From NCBI GenBank assembly GCA_911728455.2, contig OU452238.1:13362049-13426048 (forward strand): a stretch of DNA of 64,000 nt, read 5' to 3'. Of the stretch, positions 7,657 through 20,648 are shown in pieces. The notes under the pieces are model-generated. The model ran no database searches and was not told where the DNA came from. It saw only the letters and a program-made list of their open reading frames with translations. The stretch is from Marthasterias glacialis (Eukaryota; Echinodermata; Asteroidea; Forcipulatida; Asteriidae). Positions within the stretch are counted from its first letter, which is position 1. Each line of letters begins with the position of its first letter. A program made the position numbers and the translations under genes.

Positions 7657-10600
7657 GCTGGCTTCAGTCCAGCACACACGTAGCGGCCTTGGCTATTGTT
7701 GACGTACACAGAGCATGGCCATTTGCTCTTGACATCTTCGGGGTGTCCTCACTCCGCGGTCCCTGGCATCCTCCCTGTTTATCCCACAAACCCAAGACCG
7801 ACATTTTCGGAAAGCCAATGAGCATGGCTTTTCAACAGTGTCAGACTTGTCAGTTTTCCGCCAATACTTTGGGAGATAGAGCCGTTGCTAAGTCTTGTTT
7901 TCACTCTGTTACAGCTTCGTGTACAAAAGTGCCATTAGACAGGTGTTTGAAGCGCATTCGGAGCAGCCCCGCTCTCTGGTGGTTTCAACGCGGAAGATGG
8001 CCCTGGCTGGCCGGGAAAACTAGATTTTCGGATGCAGGACTATGGCAGCTACCTGCAGGTACAAGAAATTTCTCTCTAGCCCCATTATTTGTGGAGTAAT
8101 TGGCCGTGGCGCTTCCGACTTCTTTTTTCGGCGTGTTTTTTTTTTTTTTTTTTTTTGCTGGCTTCAGTCCAGCACACACGTAGCGGCCTTGGCTATTGTT
8201 GACGTACACAGAGCATGGCCATTTGCTCTTGACATCTTCGGGGTGTCCTCACTCCGCGGTCCCTGGCATCCTCCCTGTTTATCCCACAACCCCAAGACCG
8301 GCATTTTCGGAAAGCCCATGAGCAGGGCTTTCCAACAGTGTCAGACTTGTCAGTTTTCTGCCAATACTTTGGGATATAGAGCCGTTGCTAAGTCTTGTTT
8401 TCACTCTGTTACAGCTTCGTGTACAAAAGTGCCATTAGACAGGTGTTTGGAGCGCATTCGGAGCAGCCCCGCTCTCTGGTGGTTTCAAGGCAGAAGATGG
8501 TCCTGGCTGGCCGGCAAAACTGGATTTTCGGATGCAGGACTATGGCAGCTACCTGCAGGTACAAGAAATTTCTCTCTAGCCCCATTATTTGTGGAGTTAT
8601 TGGCCGTGGCGCTGCCGACTTCTTTTTTCGGCGTTTTTTTTTTTTTTTTTTTTTTGCTGGCTTCAGTCCAGCACACACGTAGCGGCCTTGGCTATTGTTG
8701 ACGTACACAGAGCATGGCCATTTGCTCTTGACATCTTCGGGGTGTCCTCACTCTGCGGTCCCTGGCATCCTCCCTGTTTATCCCACAAACCCAAGACCGA
8801 CATTTTCGGAAAGCCCATGAGCATGGCTTTTCAACAGTGTCAGACTTGTCAGTTTTCCGCCAATACTTTGGGAGATAGAGCCGTTGCTAAGTCTTGTTTT
8901 CACTCTGTTACAGCTTCGTGTACAAAAGTGCCATTAGACAGGTGTTTGAAGCGCATTCGGAGCAGCCCCGCTCTCTGGTGGTTTCAACGCGGAAGATGGC
9001 CCTGGCTGGCCGGGAAAACTAGATTTTCGGATGCAGGACTATGGCAGCTACCTGCAGGTACAAGAAATTTCTCTCTAGCCCCATTATTTGTGGAGTAATT
9101 GGCCGTGGCGCTTCCGACTTCTTTTTTCGGCGTGTTTTTTTTTTTTTTTTTTTTGCTGGCTTCAGTCCAGCACACACGTAGCGGCCTTGGCTATTGTTGA
9201 CGTACACAGAGCATGGCCATTTGCTCTTGACATCTTCGGGGTGTCCTCACTCCGCGGTCCCTGGCATCCTCCCTGTTTATCCCACAACCCCAAGACCGGC
9301 ATTTTCGGAAAGCCCATGAGCAGGGCTTTCCAACAGTGTCAGACTTGTCAGTTTTCTGCCAATACTTTGGGATATAGAGCCGTTGCTAAGTCTTGTTTTC
9401 ACTCTGTTACAGCTTCGTGTACAAAAGTGCCATTAGACAGGTGTTTGGAGCGCATTCGGAGCAGCCCCGCTCTCTGGTGGTTTCAAGGCAGAAGATGGTC
9501 CTGGCTGGCCGGCAAAACTGGATTTTCGGATGCAGGACTATGGCAGCTACCTGCAGGTACAAGAAATTTCTCTCTAGCCCCATTATTTGTGGAGTTATTG
9601 GCCGTGGCGCTGCCGACTTCTTTTTTCGGCGTTTTTTTTTTTTTTTTTTTTTTGCTGGCTTCAGTCCAGCACACACGTAGCGGCCTTGGCTATTGTTGAC
9701 GTACACAGAGCATGGCCATTTGCTCTTGACATCTTCGGGGTGTCCTCACTCTGCGGTCCCTGGCATCCTCCCTGTTTATCCCACAAACCCAAGACCGACA
9801 TTTTCGGAAAGCCCATGAGCATGGCTTTTCAACAGTGTCAGACTTGTCAGTTTTCCGCCAATACTTTGGGAGATAGAGCCGTTGCTAAGTCTTGTTTTCA
9901 CTCTGTTACAGCTTCGTGTACAAAAGTGCCATTAGACAGGTGTTTGAAGCGCATTCGGAGCAGCCCCGCTCTCTGGTGGTTTCAACGCGGAAGATGGCCC
10001 TGGCTGGCCGGGAAAACTAGATTTTCGGATGCAGGACTATGGCAGCTACCTGCAGGTACAAGAAATTTCTCTCTAGCCCCATTATTTGTGGAGTAATTGG
10101 CCGTGGCGCTTCCGACTTCTTTTTTCGGCGTGTTTTTTTTTTTTTTTTTTTTGCTGGCTTCAGTCCAGCACACACGTAGCGGCCTTGGCTATTGTTGACG
10201 TACACAGAGCATGGCCATTTGCTCTTGACATCTTCGGGGTGTCCTCACTCCGCGGTCCCTGGCATCCTCCCTGTTTATCCCACAACCCCAAGACCGGCAT
10301 TTTCGGAAAGCCCATGAGCAGGGCTTTCCAACAGTGTCAGACTTGTCAGTTTTCTGCCAATACTTTGGGATATAGAGCCGTTGCTAAGTCTTGTTTTCAC
10401 TCTGTTACAGCTTCGTGTACAAAAGTGCCATTAGACAGGTGTTTGGAGCGCATTCGGAGCAGCCCCGCTCTCTGGTGGTTTCAAGGCAGAAGATGGTCCT
10501 GGCTGGCCGGCAAAACTGGATTTTCGGATGCAGGACTATGGCAGCTACCTGCAGGTACAAGAAATTTCTCTCTAGCCCCATTATTTGTGGAGTTATTGGC

Positions 10601-13600
10601 CGTGGCGCTGCCGACTTCTTTTTTCGGCGTTTTTTTTTTTTTTTTTTTTTGCTGGCTTCAGTCCAGCACACACGTAGCGGCCTTGGCTATTGTTGACGTA
10701 CACAGAGCATGGCCATTTGCTCTTGACATCTTCGGGGTGTCCTCACTCCGCGGTCCCTGGCATCCTCCCTGTTTATCCCACAACCCCAAGACCGGCATTT
10801 TCGGAAAGCCCATGAGCAGGGCTTTCCAACAGTGTCAGACTTGTCAGTTTTCCGCCAATACTTTGGGATATAGAGCCGTTGCTAAGTCTTGTTTTCACTC
10901 TGTTACAGCTTCGTGTACAAAAGTGCCATTAGACAGGTGTTTGAAGCGCATTCGGAGCAGCCCCGCTCTCTGGTGGTTGCAAGGCGGAAGATGGTCCTGG
11001 CTGGCCGGAAAAACTGGATTTTCGGATGCAAGACTATGGCAGCTACCTGCAGGTACAAGAAATTTCTCTCTAGCCCCATTATTTGTGGAGTTATTGGCCG
11101 TGGCGCTGCCGACTTCTTTTTTCGGCGTTTTTTGTTTTTTTTTTTCTTTTTTTGCTGGCTTCAGTCCAGCACACACGTAGCGGCCTTGGCTATTGTTGAC
11201 GTACACAGAGCATGGCCGTTTGCACTGGACTTCTTCGGGGTGTCCTCACTCCGCGGTCCCTGGCATCCTCCCTGTTTATCCCACAACCCCAAGACCGGCA
11301 TTTTCGGAAAGCCCATGAGCAGGGCTTTCCAACAGTGTCAGACTTGTCAATTTTCCGCCAATACTTTGGGAGATAGAGCCGTTGCTAAGTCTTGTTTTCA
11401 CTCTGTTACAGCTTCGTGTACAAAAGTGCCATTAGACAGGTGTTTGAAGCGCATTCGGAGCAGCCCCGCTCTCTGTTGGTTTCAACGCGGAAGATGGCCC
11501 TGGCTGGCCGGGAAAACTAGATTTTCGGATGCAGGACTATGGCAGCTACCTGCAGGTACAAGAAATTTCTCTCTAGCCCCATTATTTGTGGAGTAATTGG
11601 CCGTGGCGCTGCCGACTTCTTTTTTCGGCGTGTTTTTTTTTTTTTTTTTTTTTTGCTGGCTTCAGTCCAGCACACACGTAGCGGCCTTGGCTATTGTTGA
11701 CGTACACAGAGCATGGCCATTTGCTCTTGACATCTTCGGGGTGTCCTCACTCCGCGGTCCCTGGCATCCTCCCTGTTTATCCCACAACCCCAAGACCGGC
11801 ATTTTCGGAAAGCCCATGAGCAGGGCTTTCCAACAGTGTGAGACTTGTCAGTTTTCTGCCAATACTTTGGGAGATAGAGCCGTTGCTAAGTCTTGTTTTC
11901 ACTCTGTTACAGCTTCGTGTACAAAAGTGCCATTAGACAGGTGTTTGGAGCGCATTCGGAGCAGCCCCGCTCTCTGGTGGTTTCAAGGCAGAAGATGGTC
12001 CTGGCTGGCCGGCAAAACTGGATTTTCGGATGCAGGACTATGGCAGCTACCTGCAGGTACAAGAAATTTCTCTCTAGCCCCATTATTTGTGGAGTTATTG
12101 GCCGTGGCGCTGCCGACTTCTTTTTTCGGCGTTTTTTTTTTTTTTTTTTTTTGCTGGCTTCAGTCCAGCACACACGTAGCGGCCTTGGCTATTGTTGACG
12201 TACACAGAGCATGGCCATTTGCTCTTGACATCTTCGGGGTGTCCTCACTCTGCGGTCCCTGGCATCCTCCCTGTTTATCCCACAAACCCAAGACCGACAT
12301 TTTCGGAAAGCCCATGAGCATGGCTTTTCAACAGTGTCAGACTTGTCAGTTTTCCGCCAATACTTTGGGAGATAGAGCCGTTGCTAAGTCTTGTTTTCAC
12401 TCTGTTACAGCTTCGTGTACAAAAGTGCCATTAGACAGGTGTTTGAAGCGCATTCGGAGCAGCCCCGCTCTCTGGTGGTTTCAACGCGGAAGATGGCCCT
12501 GGCTGGCCGGGAAAACTAGATTTTCGGATGCAGGACTATGGCAGCTACCTGCAGGTACAAGAAATTTCTCTCTAGCCCCATTATTTGTGGAGTAATTGGC
12601 CGTGGCGCTTCCGACTTCTTTTTTCGGCGTGTTTTTTTTTTTTTTTTTTTTGCTGGCTTCAGTCCAGCACACACGTAGCGGCCTTGGCTATTGTTGACGT
12701 ACACAGAGCATGGCCATTTGCTCTTGACATCTTCGGGGTGTCCTCACTCCGCGGTCCCTGGCATCCTCCCTGTTTATCCCACAACCCCAAGACCGGCATT
12801 TTCGGAAAGCCCATGAGCAGGGCTTTCCAACAGTGTCAGACTTGTCAGTTTTCTGCCAATACTTTGGGATATAGAGCCGTTGCTAAGTCTTGTTTTCACT
12901 CTGTTACAGCTTCGTGTACAAAAGTGCCATTAGACAGGTGTTTGAAGCGCATTCGGAGCAGCCCCGCTCTCTGGTGGTTGCAAGGCGGAAGATGGTCCTG
13001 GCTGGCCGGAAAAACTGGATTTTCGGATGCAAGACTATGGCAGCTACCTGCAGGTACAAGAAATTTCTCTCTAGCCCCATTATTTGTGGAGTTATTGGCC
13101 GTGGCGCTGCCGACTTCTTTTTTCGGCGTTTTTTTTTTTTTTTTTTCTTTTTTTGCTGGCTTCAGTCCAGCACACACGTAGCGGCCTTGGCTATTGTTGA
13201 CGTACACAGAGCATGGCCGTTTGCACTGGACTTCTTCGGGGTGTCCTCACTCCGCGGTCCCTGGCATCCTCCCTGTTTATCCCACAACCCCAAGACCGGC
13301 ATTTTCGGAAAGCCCATGAGCAGGGCTTTCCAACAGTGTCAGACTTGTCAATTTTCCGCCAATACTTTGGGAGATAGAGCCGTTGCTAAGTCTTGTTTTC
13401 ACTCTGTTACAGCTTCGTGTACAAAAGTGCCATTAGACAGGTGTTTGAAGCGCATTCGGAGCAGCCCCGCTCTCTGGTGGTTTCAACGCGGAAGATGGCC
13501 CTGGCTGGCCGGGAAAACTAGATTTTCGGATGCAGGACTATGGCAGCTACCTGCAGGTACAAGAAATTTCTCTCTAGCCCCATTATTTGTGGAGTAATTG

Positions 13601-15136
13601 GCCGTGGCGCTGCCGACTTCTTTTTTCGGCGTGTTTTTTTTTTTTTTTTTTTTTTCTGGCTTCAGTCCAGCACACACGTAGCGGCCTTGGCTATTGTTGA
13701 CGTACACAGAGCATGGCCATTTGCTCTTGACATCTTCGGGGTGTCCTCACTCCGCGGTCCCTGGCATCCTCCCTGTTTATCCCACAACCCCAAGACCGGC
13801 ATTTTCGGAAAGCCCATGAGCAGGGCTTTCCAACAGTGTGAGACTTGTCAGTTTTCTGCCAATACTTTGGGAGATAGAGCCGTTGCTAAGTCTTGTTTTC
13901 ACTCTGTTACAGCTTCGTGTACAAAAGTGCCATTAGACAGGTGTTTGAAGCGCATTCGGAGCAGCCCCGCTCTCTGGTGGTTGCAAGGCGGAAGATGGTC
14001 CTGGCTGGCCGGAAAAACTGGATTTTCGGATGCAAGACTATGGCAGCTACCTGCAGGTACAAGAAATTTCTCTCTAGCCCCATTATTTGTGGAGTTATTG
14101 GCCGTGGCGCTGCCGACTTCTTTTTTCGGCGTTTTTTTTTTTTTTTTTTCTTTTTTTGCTGGCTTCAGTCCAGCACACACGTAGCGGCCTTGGCTATTGT
14201 TGACGTACACAGAGCATGGCCGTTTGCACTGGACTTCTTCGGGGTGTCCTCACTCCGCGGTCCCTGGCATCCTCCCTGTTTATCCCACAACCCCAAGACC
14301 GGCATTTTCGGAAAGCCCATGAGCAGGGCTTTCCAACAGTGTCAGACTTGTCAATTTTCCGCCAATACTTTGGGAGATAGAGCCGTTGCTAAGTCTTGTT
14401 TTCACTCTGTTACAGCTTCGTGTACAAAAGTGCCATTAGACAGGTGTTTGAAGCGCATTCGGAGCAGCCCCGCTCTCTGGTGGTTTCAACGCGGAAGATG
14501 GCCCTGGCTGGCCGGGAAAACTAGATTTTCGGATGCAGGACTATGGCAGCTACCTGCAGGTACAAGAAATTTCTCTCTAGCCCCATTATTTGTGGAGTAA
14601 TTGGCCGTGGCGCTGCCGACTTCTTTTTTCGGCGTGTTTTTTTTTTTTTTTTTTTTTGCTGGCTTCAGTCCCGCACACACGTAGCGGCCTTGGCTATTGT
14701 TGACGTACACAGAGCATGGCCATTTGCTCTTGACATCTTCGGGGTGTCCTCACTCCGCGGTCCCTGGCATCCTCCCTGTTTATCCCACAACCCCAAGACC
14801 GGCATTTTCGGAAAGCCCATGAGCAGGGCTTTCCAACAGTGTCAGACTTGTCAGTTTTCTGCCAATACTTTGGGAGATAGAGCCGTTGCTAAGTCTTGTT
14901 TTCACTCTGTTACAGCTTCGTGTACAAAAGTGCCATTAGACAGGTGTTTGGAGCGCATTCGGAGCAGCCCCGCTCTCTGGTGGTTTCAAGGCAGAAGATG
15001 GTCCTGGCTGGCCGGCAAAACTAGATTTTCGGATGCAGGACTATGGCAGCTACCTGCAGGTACAAGAAATTTCTCTCTAGCCCCATTATTTGTGGAGTTA
15101 TTGGCCGTGGCGCTGCCGACTTCTTTTTTCGGCGTG

Positions 15137-15167
<31 letters not shown>

Positions 15168-15668
15168 GCTTCAGTCCAGCACACATGTAGTGGCTTGGCT
15201 ATTGTTGACGTACACAGAGCATGGCCGTTTGCACTGGACTTCTTCGGGGTGTCCTCACTCCGCGGTCCCTGGCATCCTCCCTGTTTATCCCACAACCCCA
15301 AGACCGGCATTTTCGGAAAGCCCATGAGCAGGGCTTTCCAACAGTGTGAGACTTGTCAGTTTTCCGCCAAACCTTGGGGAGATAGAGCCGTTGCTAAGTC
15401 TTGTTTTCACTCTGTTACAGCTTCGTGTACAAAAGTGCCATTAGACAGGTGTTTGAAGCGCATTCGGAGCAGCCCCGCTCTCTGGTGGTTTCAAGGCAGA
15501 AGATGGTCCTGGCTGGCCGGCAAAACTAGATTTTCGGATGCAGGACTATGGCAGCTACCTGCAGGTACAAGAAATTTCTCTCTAGCCCCATTATTTGTGG
15601 AGTTATTGGCCGTGGCGCTGCCGACTTCTTTTTTCGGCGTTTTTTTTTTTTTTTTGTTTTTTTTTTTT
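7657..15668 (+). repeat. HOR copy 2: 16 monomers (M16-M31), 8012 bp
   Basis: Monomers start at 7657, 8157, 8656, 9155, 9654, 10153, 10651, 11154, 11655, 12153, 12652, 13155, 13655, 14158, 14658 and 15164. M16 to M20 match M1 to M5 at an offset of 7510-7511 bp, including the private gccaatgagcatgg of M1 in M16. M22 to M31 match M6 to M15 at an offset of 8005-8007 bp, including the ctgttggtttc of M7 shared by M23 only. The change of about 496 bp in offset is one extra monomer, M21, of the M4 type. Few private changes separate the copies, for example loss of the first G of gctgg at 13655 and a cccgcac in M30. Confidence 0.93.
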
Positions 15669-16648
15669 GCTGGCTTCAGTCCAGCACACACGTAGCGGCC
15701 TTGGCTATTGTTGACGTACACAGAGCATGGCCATTTGCTCTTGACATCTTCGGGGTGTCCTCTCTCCGCGGTCCCTGGCATCCTCCCTGTTTATCCCACA
15801 ACCCCAAGACCGGCATTTTCGAAAAGCCCATGAGCAGGGCTTTCCAACAGTGTCAGACTTGTCAATTTTCCGCCAATACTTTGGGAGATAGAGCCGTTGC
15901 TAAGTCTTGTTTTCACTCTGTTACAGCTTCGTGTACAAAAGTGCCATTAGACAGGTGTTTGAAGCGCATTCGGAGCAGCCCCGCTCTCTGGTGGTTTCAA
16001 CGCGGAAGATGGCCCTGGCTGGCCGGGAAAACTAGATTTTCGGATGCAGGACTATGGCAGCTACCTGCAGGTACAAGAAATTTCTCTCTAGCCCCATTAT
16101 TTGTGGAGTAATTGGCCGTGGCGCTGCCGACTTCTTTTTTCGGCGTGTTTTTTTTTTTTTTTTTTTTTTGCTGGCTTCAGTCCAGCACACACGTAGCGGC
16201 ATTGGCTATTGTTGACGTACACAGAGCATGGCCATTTGCTCTTGACATCTTCGGGGTGTCCTCACTCCGCGGTCCCTGGCATCCTCCCTGTTTATCCCAC
16301 AACCCCAAGACCGGCATTTTCGGAAAGCCCATGAGCAGGGCTTTCCAACAGTGTGAGACTTGTCAGTTTTCTGCCAATACTTTGGGAGATAGAGCCGTTG
16401 CTAAGTCTTGTTTTCACTCTGTTACAGCTTCGTGTACAAAAGTGCCATTAGACAGGTGTTTGGAGCGCATTCGGAGCAGCCCCGCTCTCTGGTGGTTTCA
16501 AGGCAGAAGATGGTCCTGGCTGGCCGGCAAAACTAGATTTTCGGATGCAGGACTATGGCAGCTACCTGCAGGTACAAGAAATTTCTCTCTAGCCACATTA
16601 TTTGTGGAGTTATTGGCCGTGGCGCTGCCGACTTCTTTTTTCGGCGTG

Positions 16649-16679
<31 letters not shown>

Positions 16680-17151
16680 GCTTCAGTCCAGCACACATGT
16701 AGTGGCTTGGCTATTGTTGACGTACACAGAGCATGGCCGTTTGCACTGGACTTCTTCGGGGTGTCCTCACTCCGCGGTCCCTGGCATCCTCCCTGTTTAT
16801 CCCACAACCCCAAGACCGGCATTTTCGGAAAGCCCATGAGCAGGGCTTTCCAACAGTGTGAGACTTGTCAGTTTTCCGCCAAACCTTGGGGAGATAGAGC
16901 CGTTGCTAAGTCTTGTTTTCACTCTGTTACAGCTTCGTGTACAAAAGTGCCATTAGACAGGTGTTTGAAGCGCATTCGGAGCAGCCCCGCTCTCTGGTGG
17001 TTTCAAGGCAGAAGATGGTCCTGGCTGGCCGGCAAAACTGGATTTTCGGATGCAGGACTATGGCAGCTACCTGCAGGTACAAGAAATTTCTCTCTAGCCC
17101 CATTATTTGTGGAGTTATTGGCCGTGGCGCTGCCGACTTCTTTTTTCGGCG

Positions 17152-17184
<33 letters not shown>

Positions 17185-17670
17185 GCTTCAGTCCAGCACA
17201 CACGTAGCGGCCTTGGCTATTGTTGACGTACACAGAGCATGGCCATTTGCTCTTGACATCTTCGGGGTGTCCTCTCTCCGCGGTCCCTGGCATCCTCCCT
17301 GTTTATCCCATAACCCCAAGACCGGCATTTTCGAAAAGCCCATGAGCAGGGCTTTCCAACAGTGTCAGACTTGTCAGTTTTCCGCCAATACTTTGGGATA
17401 TAGAGCCGTTGCTCAGTCTTGTTTTCACTCTGTTACAGCTTCGTGTACAAAAGTGCCATTAGACAGGTGTTTGAAGCGCATTCGGAGCAGCCCCGCTCTC
17501 TGGTGGTTTCAACGCGGAAGATGGCCCTGGCTGGCCAGGAAAACTGGGTTTTCGGATGCAGGACTATGGCAGCTAACTGCAGGTACAAGAAATTTCTCTC
17601 TAGCCCCATTATTTGTGGAGTTATTGGCCGTGGCGCTGCCGACTTCTTTTTTCGGCGTTTTTTTTTTTTT
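14658..17670 (+). repeat. Trimer duplication M30-M32 / M33-M35
   Basis: M30, M31 and M32 (14658, 15164, 15669) are matched by M33, M34 and M35 (16170, 16676, 17181), each at an offset of exactly 1512 bp. M31 and M34 share acacatgtagtggcttgg, gtgagac and aaaccttgggg. M32 and M35 share the otherwise rare gtcctctctccg and cgaaaagcc. The second half of M35 differs from M32 and is shared with M36, so an exchange point lies inside M35. This trimer partly overlaps the end of HOR copy 2 and marks where the 15/16-mer order is lost. Confidence 0.85.
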
Positions 17671-20648
17671 GCTGGCTTCAGTCCAGCACACACGTAGCGG
17701 CCTTGGCTATTGTTGACGTACACAGAGCATGGCCATTTGCTCTTGACATCTTCGGGGTGTCCTCTCTCCGCGGTCCCTGGCATCCTCCCTGTTTATCCCA
17801 TAACCCCAAGACCGGCATTTTCGAAAAGCCCATGAGCAGGGCTTTCCAACAGTGTCAGACTTGTCAGTTTTCCGCCAATACTTTGGGATATAGAGCCGTT
17901 GCTCAGTCTTGTTTTCACTCTGTTACAGCTTCGTGTACAAAAGTGCCATTAGACAGGTGTTTGAAGCGCATTCGGAGCAGCCCCGCTCTCTGGTGGTTTC
18001 AACGCGGAAGATGGCCCTGGCTGGCCAGGAAAACTGGGTTTTAGGATGCAGGACTATGGCAGCTACCTGCAGGTACAAGAAATTTCTCTCTAGCCCCATT
18101 ATTTGTGGAGTTATTGGCCGTGGCGCTGCCGACTTCTTTTTTCGGCGTTTTTTTTTTTGCTGGATTCAGTCCAGCACACACGTAGCGGCCTTGGCTATTG
18201 TTGACCTACACAGAGCATGGCCATTTGCTCTTGACATCTTCCGGGTGTCCTCACTCCGCGGTCCCTGGCATCCTCCCTGTTTATCCCACAACCCCAAGAC
18301 CGGCATTTTCGGAAAGCCCATGAGCAGGGCTTTCCAACAGTGTCAGACTTGTCAGTTTTCCGCCAATACTTTGGGAGATAGAGCCGTTGCTCAGTCTTGT
18401 TTTCACTCTGTTACAGCTTCGTGTACAAAAGTGCCATTAGACAGGCGTTTGAAGCGCATTCGGAGCAGCCCCGCTCTCTGGTGGTTTCAACGCGGAAGAT
18501 GGCCCTGGCTGGCCAGGAAAACTGGGTTTTCGGATGCAGGACTATGGCAGCTACCTGCAGGTACAAGAAATTTCTCTCTAGCCCCATTATTTGTGGAGTA
18601 ATTGGCCGTGGCGCTGCCGACTTCTTTTTTCGGCGTTTTTTTTTTTTTTGCTGGCTTCAGTCCAGCACACACGTAGCGGCCTTGGCTATTGTTGACCTAC
18701 ACAGAGCATGGCCATTTGCTCTTGACATCTTCGGGGTGTCCTCACTCCGCGGTCCCTGCATCCTCCCTGTTTATCCCACAACCCCAAGACCGGCATTTTC
18801 GGAAAGCCCATGAGCAGGGCTTTCCAACAGTGTGAGACTTGCCAGTTTCCCGCCAATACTTTGGGAGATAGAGCCGTTGCTAAGTCTTGTTTTCACTCTG
18901 TTACAGCTTCGTGTACAAAAGTGCCATTAGACAGGTGTTTGAAGCGCATTCGGAGCAGCCCCGCTCTCTGGTGGTTTCAACGCGGAAGATGGCCCTGGCT
19001 GGCCGGGAAAACTGGGATTTCAGATGCAGGACTATGGCAGCTACCTGCAGGTACAAGAAATTTCTCTCTAGCCCCATTATTTGTGGAGTAATTGGCCGTG
19101 TCGCTGCCGACTTCTTTTTTCGGCGTTTTTTTTTTTTTTTTTTTTTTTTTGCTGGCTTCAGTCCAGCACACACGTAGCGGCCTTCTCTACTGTTGACGTA
19201 CACAGAGCATGGCCGTTTGCACTGGACTTCTTCGGGGTGTCCTCACTCCGCGGTCCCTGGCATCCTCCCTGTTTATCCCACAACCCCAAGACGAGCATTT
19301 TCGGAAAGCCCATGAGCAGGGCTTTCCAACAGTGTCAGACTTGTCAGTTTTCCGCCAAACCTTGGGGAGATAGAGCCGTTGCTAAGTCTTGTTTTCACTC
19401 TGTTACAGCTTCGTGTACAAAAGTGCCATTAGACAGGTGTTTCAAGCGCATTCGGAGCAGCCCCGCTCTCTGGTGGTTTCAAGGCAGAAGATGGTCCTGG
19501 CTGGCCGGCAAAACTGGATTTTCGGATGCAGGACTATGGCAGCTACCTGCAGGTACAAGAAATTTCTCTCTAGCCCCATTATTTGTGGAGTTATTGGCCG
19601 TGGCGCTGCCGACTTCTTTTTTCGGCGTTTTTTTTTTTTTTTTTTCTTTTTTTGCTGGCTTCAGTCCAGCACACACGTAGCGGCCTTGGCTATTGTTGAC
19701 GTACACAGAGCATGGCCGTTTGCACTGGACTTCTTCGGGGTGTCCTCACTCCGCGGTCCCTGGCATCCTCCCTGTTTATCCCACAACCCCAAGACCGGCA
19801 TTTTCGGAAAGCCCATGAGCAGGGCTTTCCAACAGTGTCAGACTTGTCAATTTTCCGCCAATACTTTGGGAGATAGAGCCGTTGCTAAGTCTTGTTTTCA
19901 CTCTGTTACAGCTTCGTGTACAAAAGTGCCATTAGACAGGTGTTTGAAGCGCATTCGGAGCAGCCCCGCTCTCTGGTGGTTTCAACGCGGAAGATGGCCC
20001 TGGCTGGCCAGGAAAACTGGGTTTTCGGATGCAGGACTATGGCAGCTAACTGCAGGTACAAGAAATTTCTCTCTAGCCCCATTATTTGTGGAGTTATTGG
20101 CCGTGGCGCTGCCGACTTCTTTTTTCGGCGTTTTTTTTTTTTTTTTGCTGGCTTCAGTCCAGCACACACGTAGCGGCCTTGGCTATTGTTGACGTACAAA
20201 GAGCATGGCCATTTGCTCTTGATATCTTCGGGGTGTCCTCACTCCGCGGTCCCTGGCATCCTCCCTGCTTATCCCACAACCCCAAGACCGGCATTTTCGG
20301 AAAGCCCATGAGCAGGGCTTTCCAACAGTGTCAGACTTGTCAGTTTTCCGCCAATACTTTGGGAGATAGAGCCGTTGCTAAGTCTTGTTTTCACTCTGTT
20401 ACAGCTTCGTGTAGAAAAGTGCCATTAGACAGGTGTTTGAAGCGCATTCGGAGCAGCCCCGCTCTCTGGTGGTTTCAACGCGGAAGATGGCCCTGGCTGG
20501 CCGGGAAAACTGGGATTTCAGATGCAGGACTATGGCAGCTACCTGCAGGTACAAGAAATTTCTCTCTAGCCCCATTATTTGTGGAGTTATTGGCCGTGTC
20601 GCTGCCGACTTCTTTTTTCGGCGTTTTTTTTTTTTTTTTTTTTTTTTT
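17181..20648 (+). repeat. Transitional monomers M35-M41 with short T-runs
   Basis: Monomers start at 17181, 17671, 18159, 18650, 19151, 19654 and 20147. M35 and M36 are adjacent near-duplicates (490-bp step); M36 differs by ttaggatg, which closes the main open frame. T-runs fall to 11-13 bases after M35 to M37, so units are only 488-491 bp long. Markers new to this part include ggccaggaaaactggg, gacctac, gctcagtc and ggatttcagatg. M38 has a one-base deletion in ccctgcatcc near 18758. M39 and M34-type units share aaaccttgggg, so older HOR pieces remain mixed in. Confidence 0.85.
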
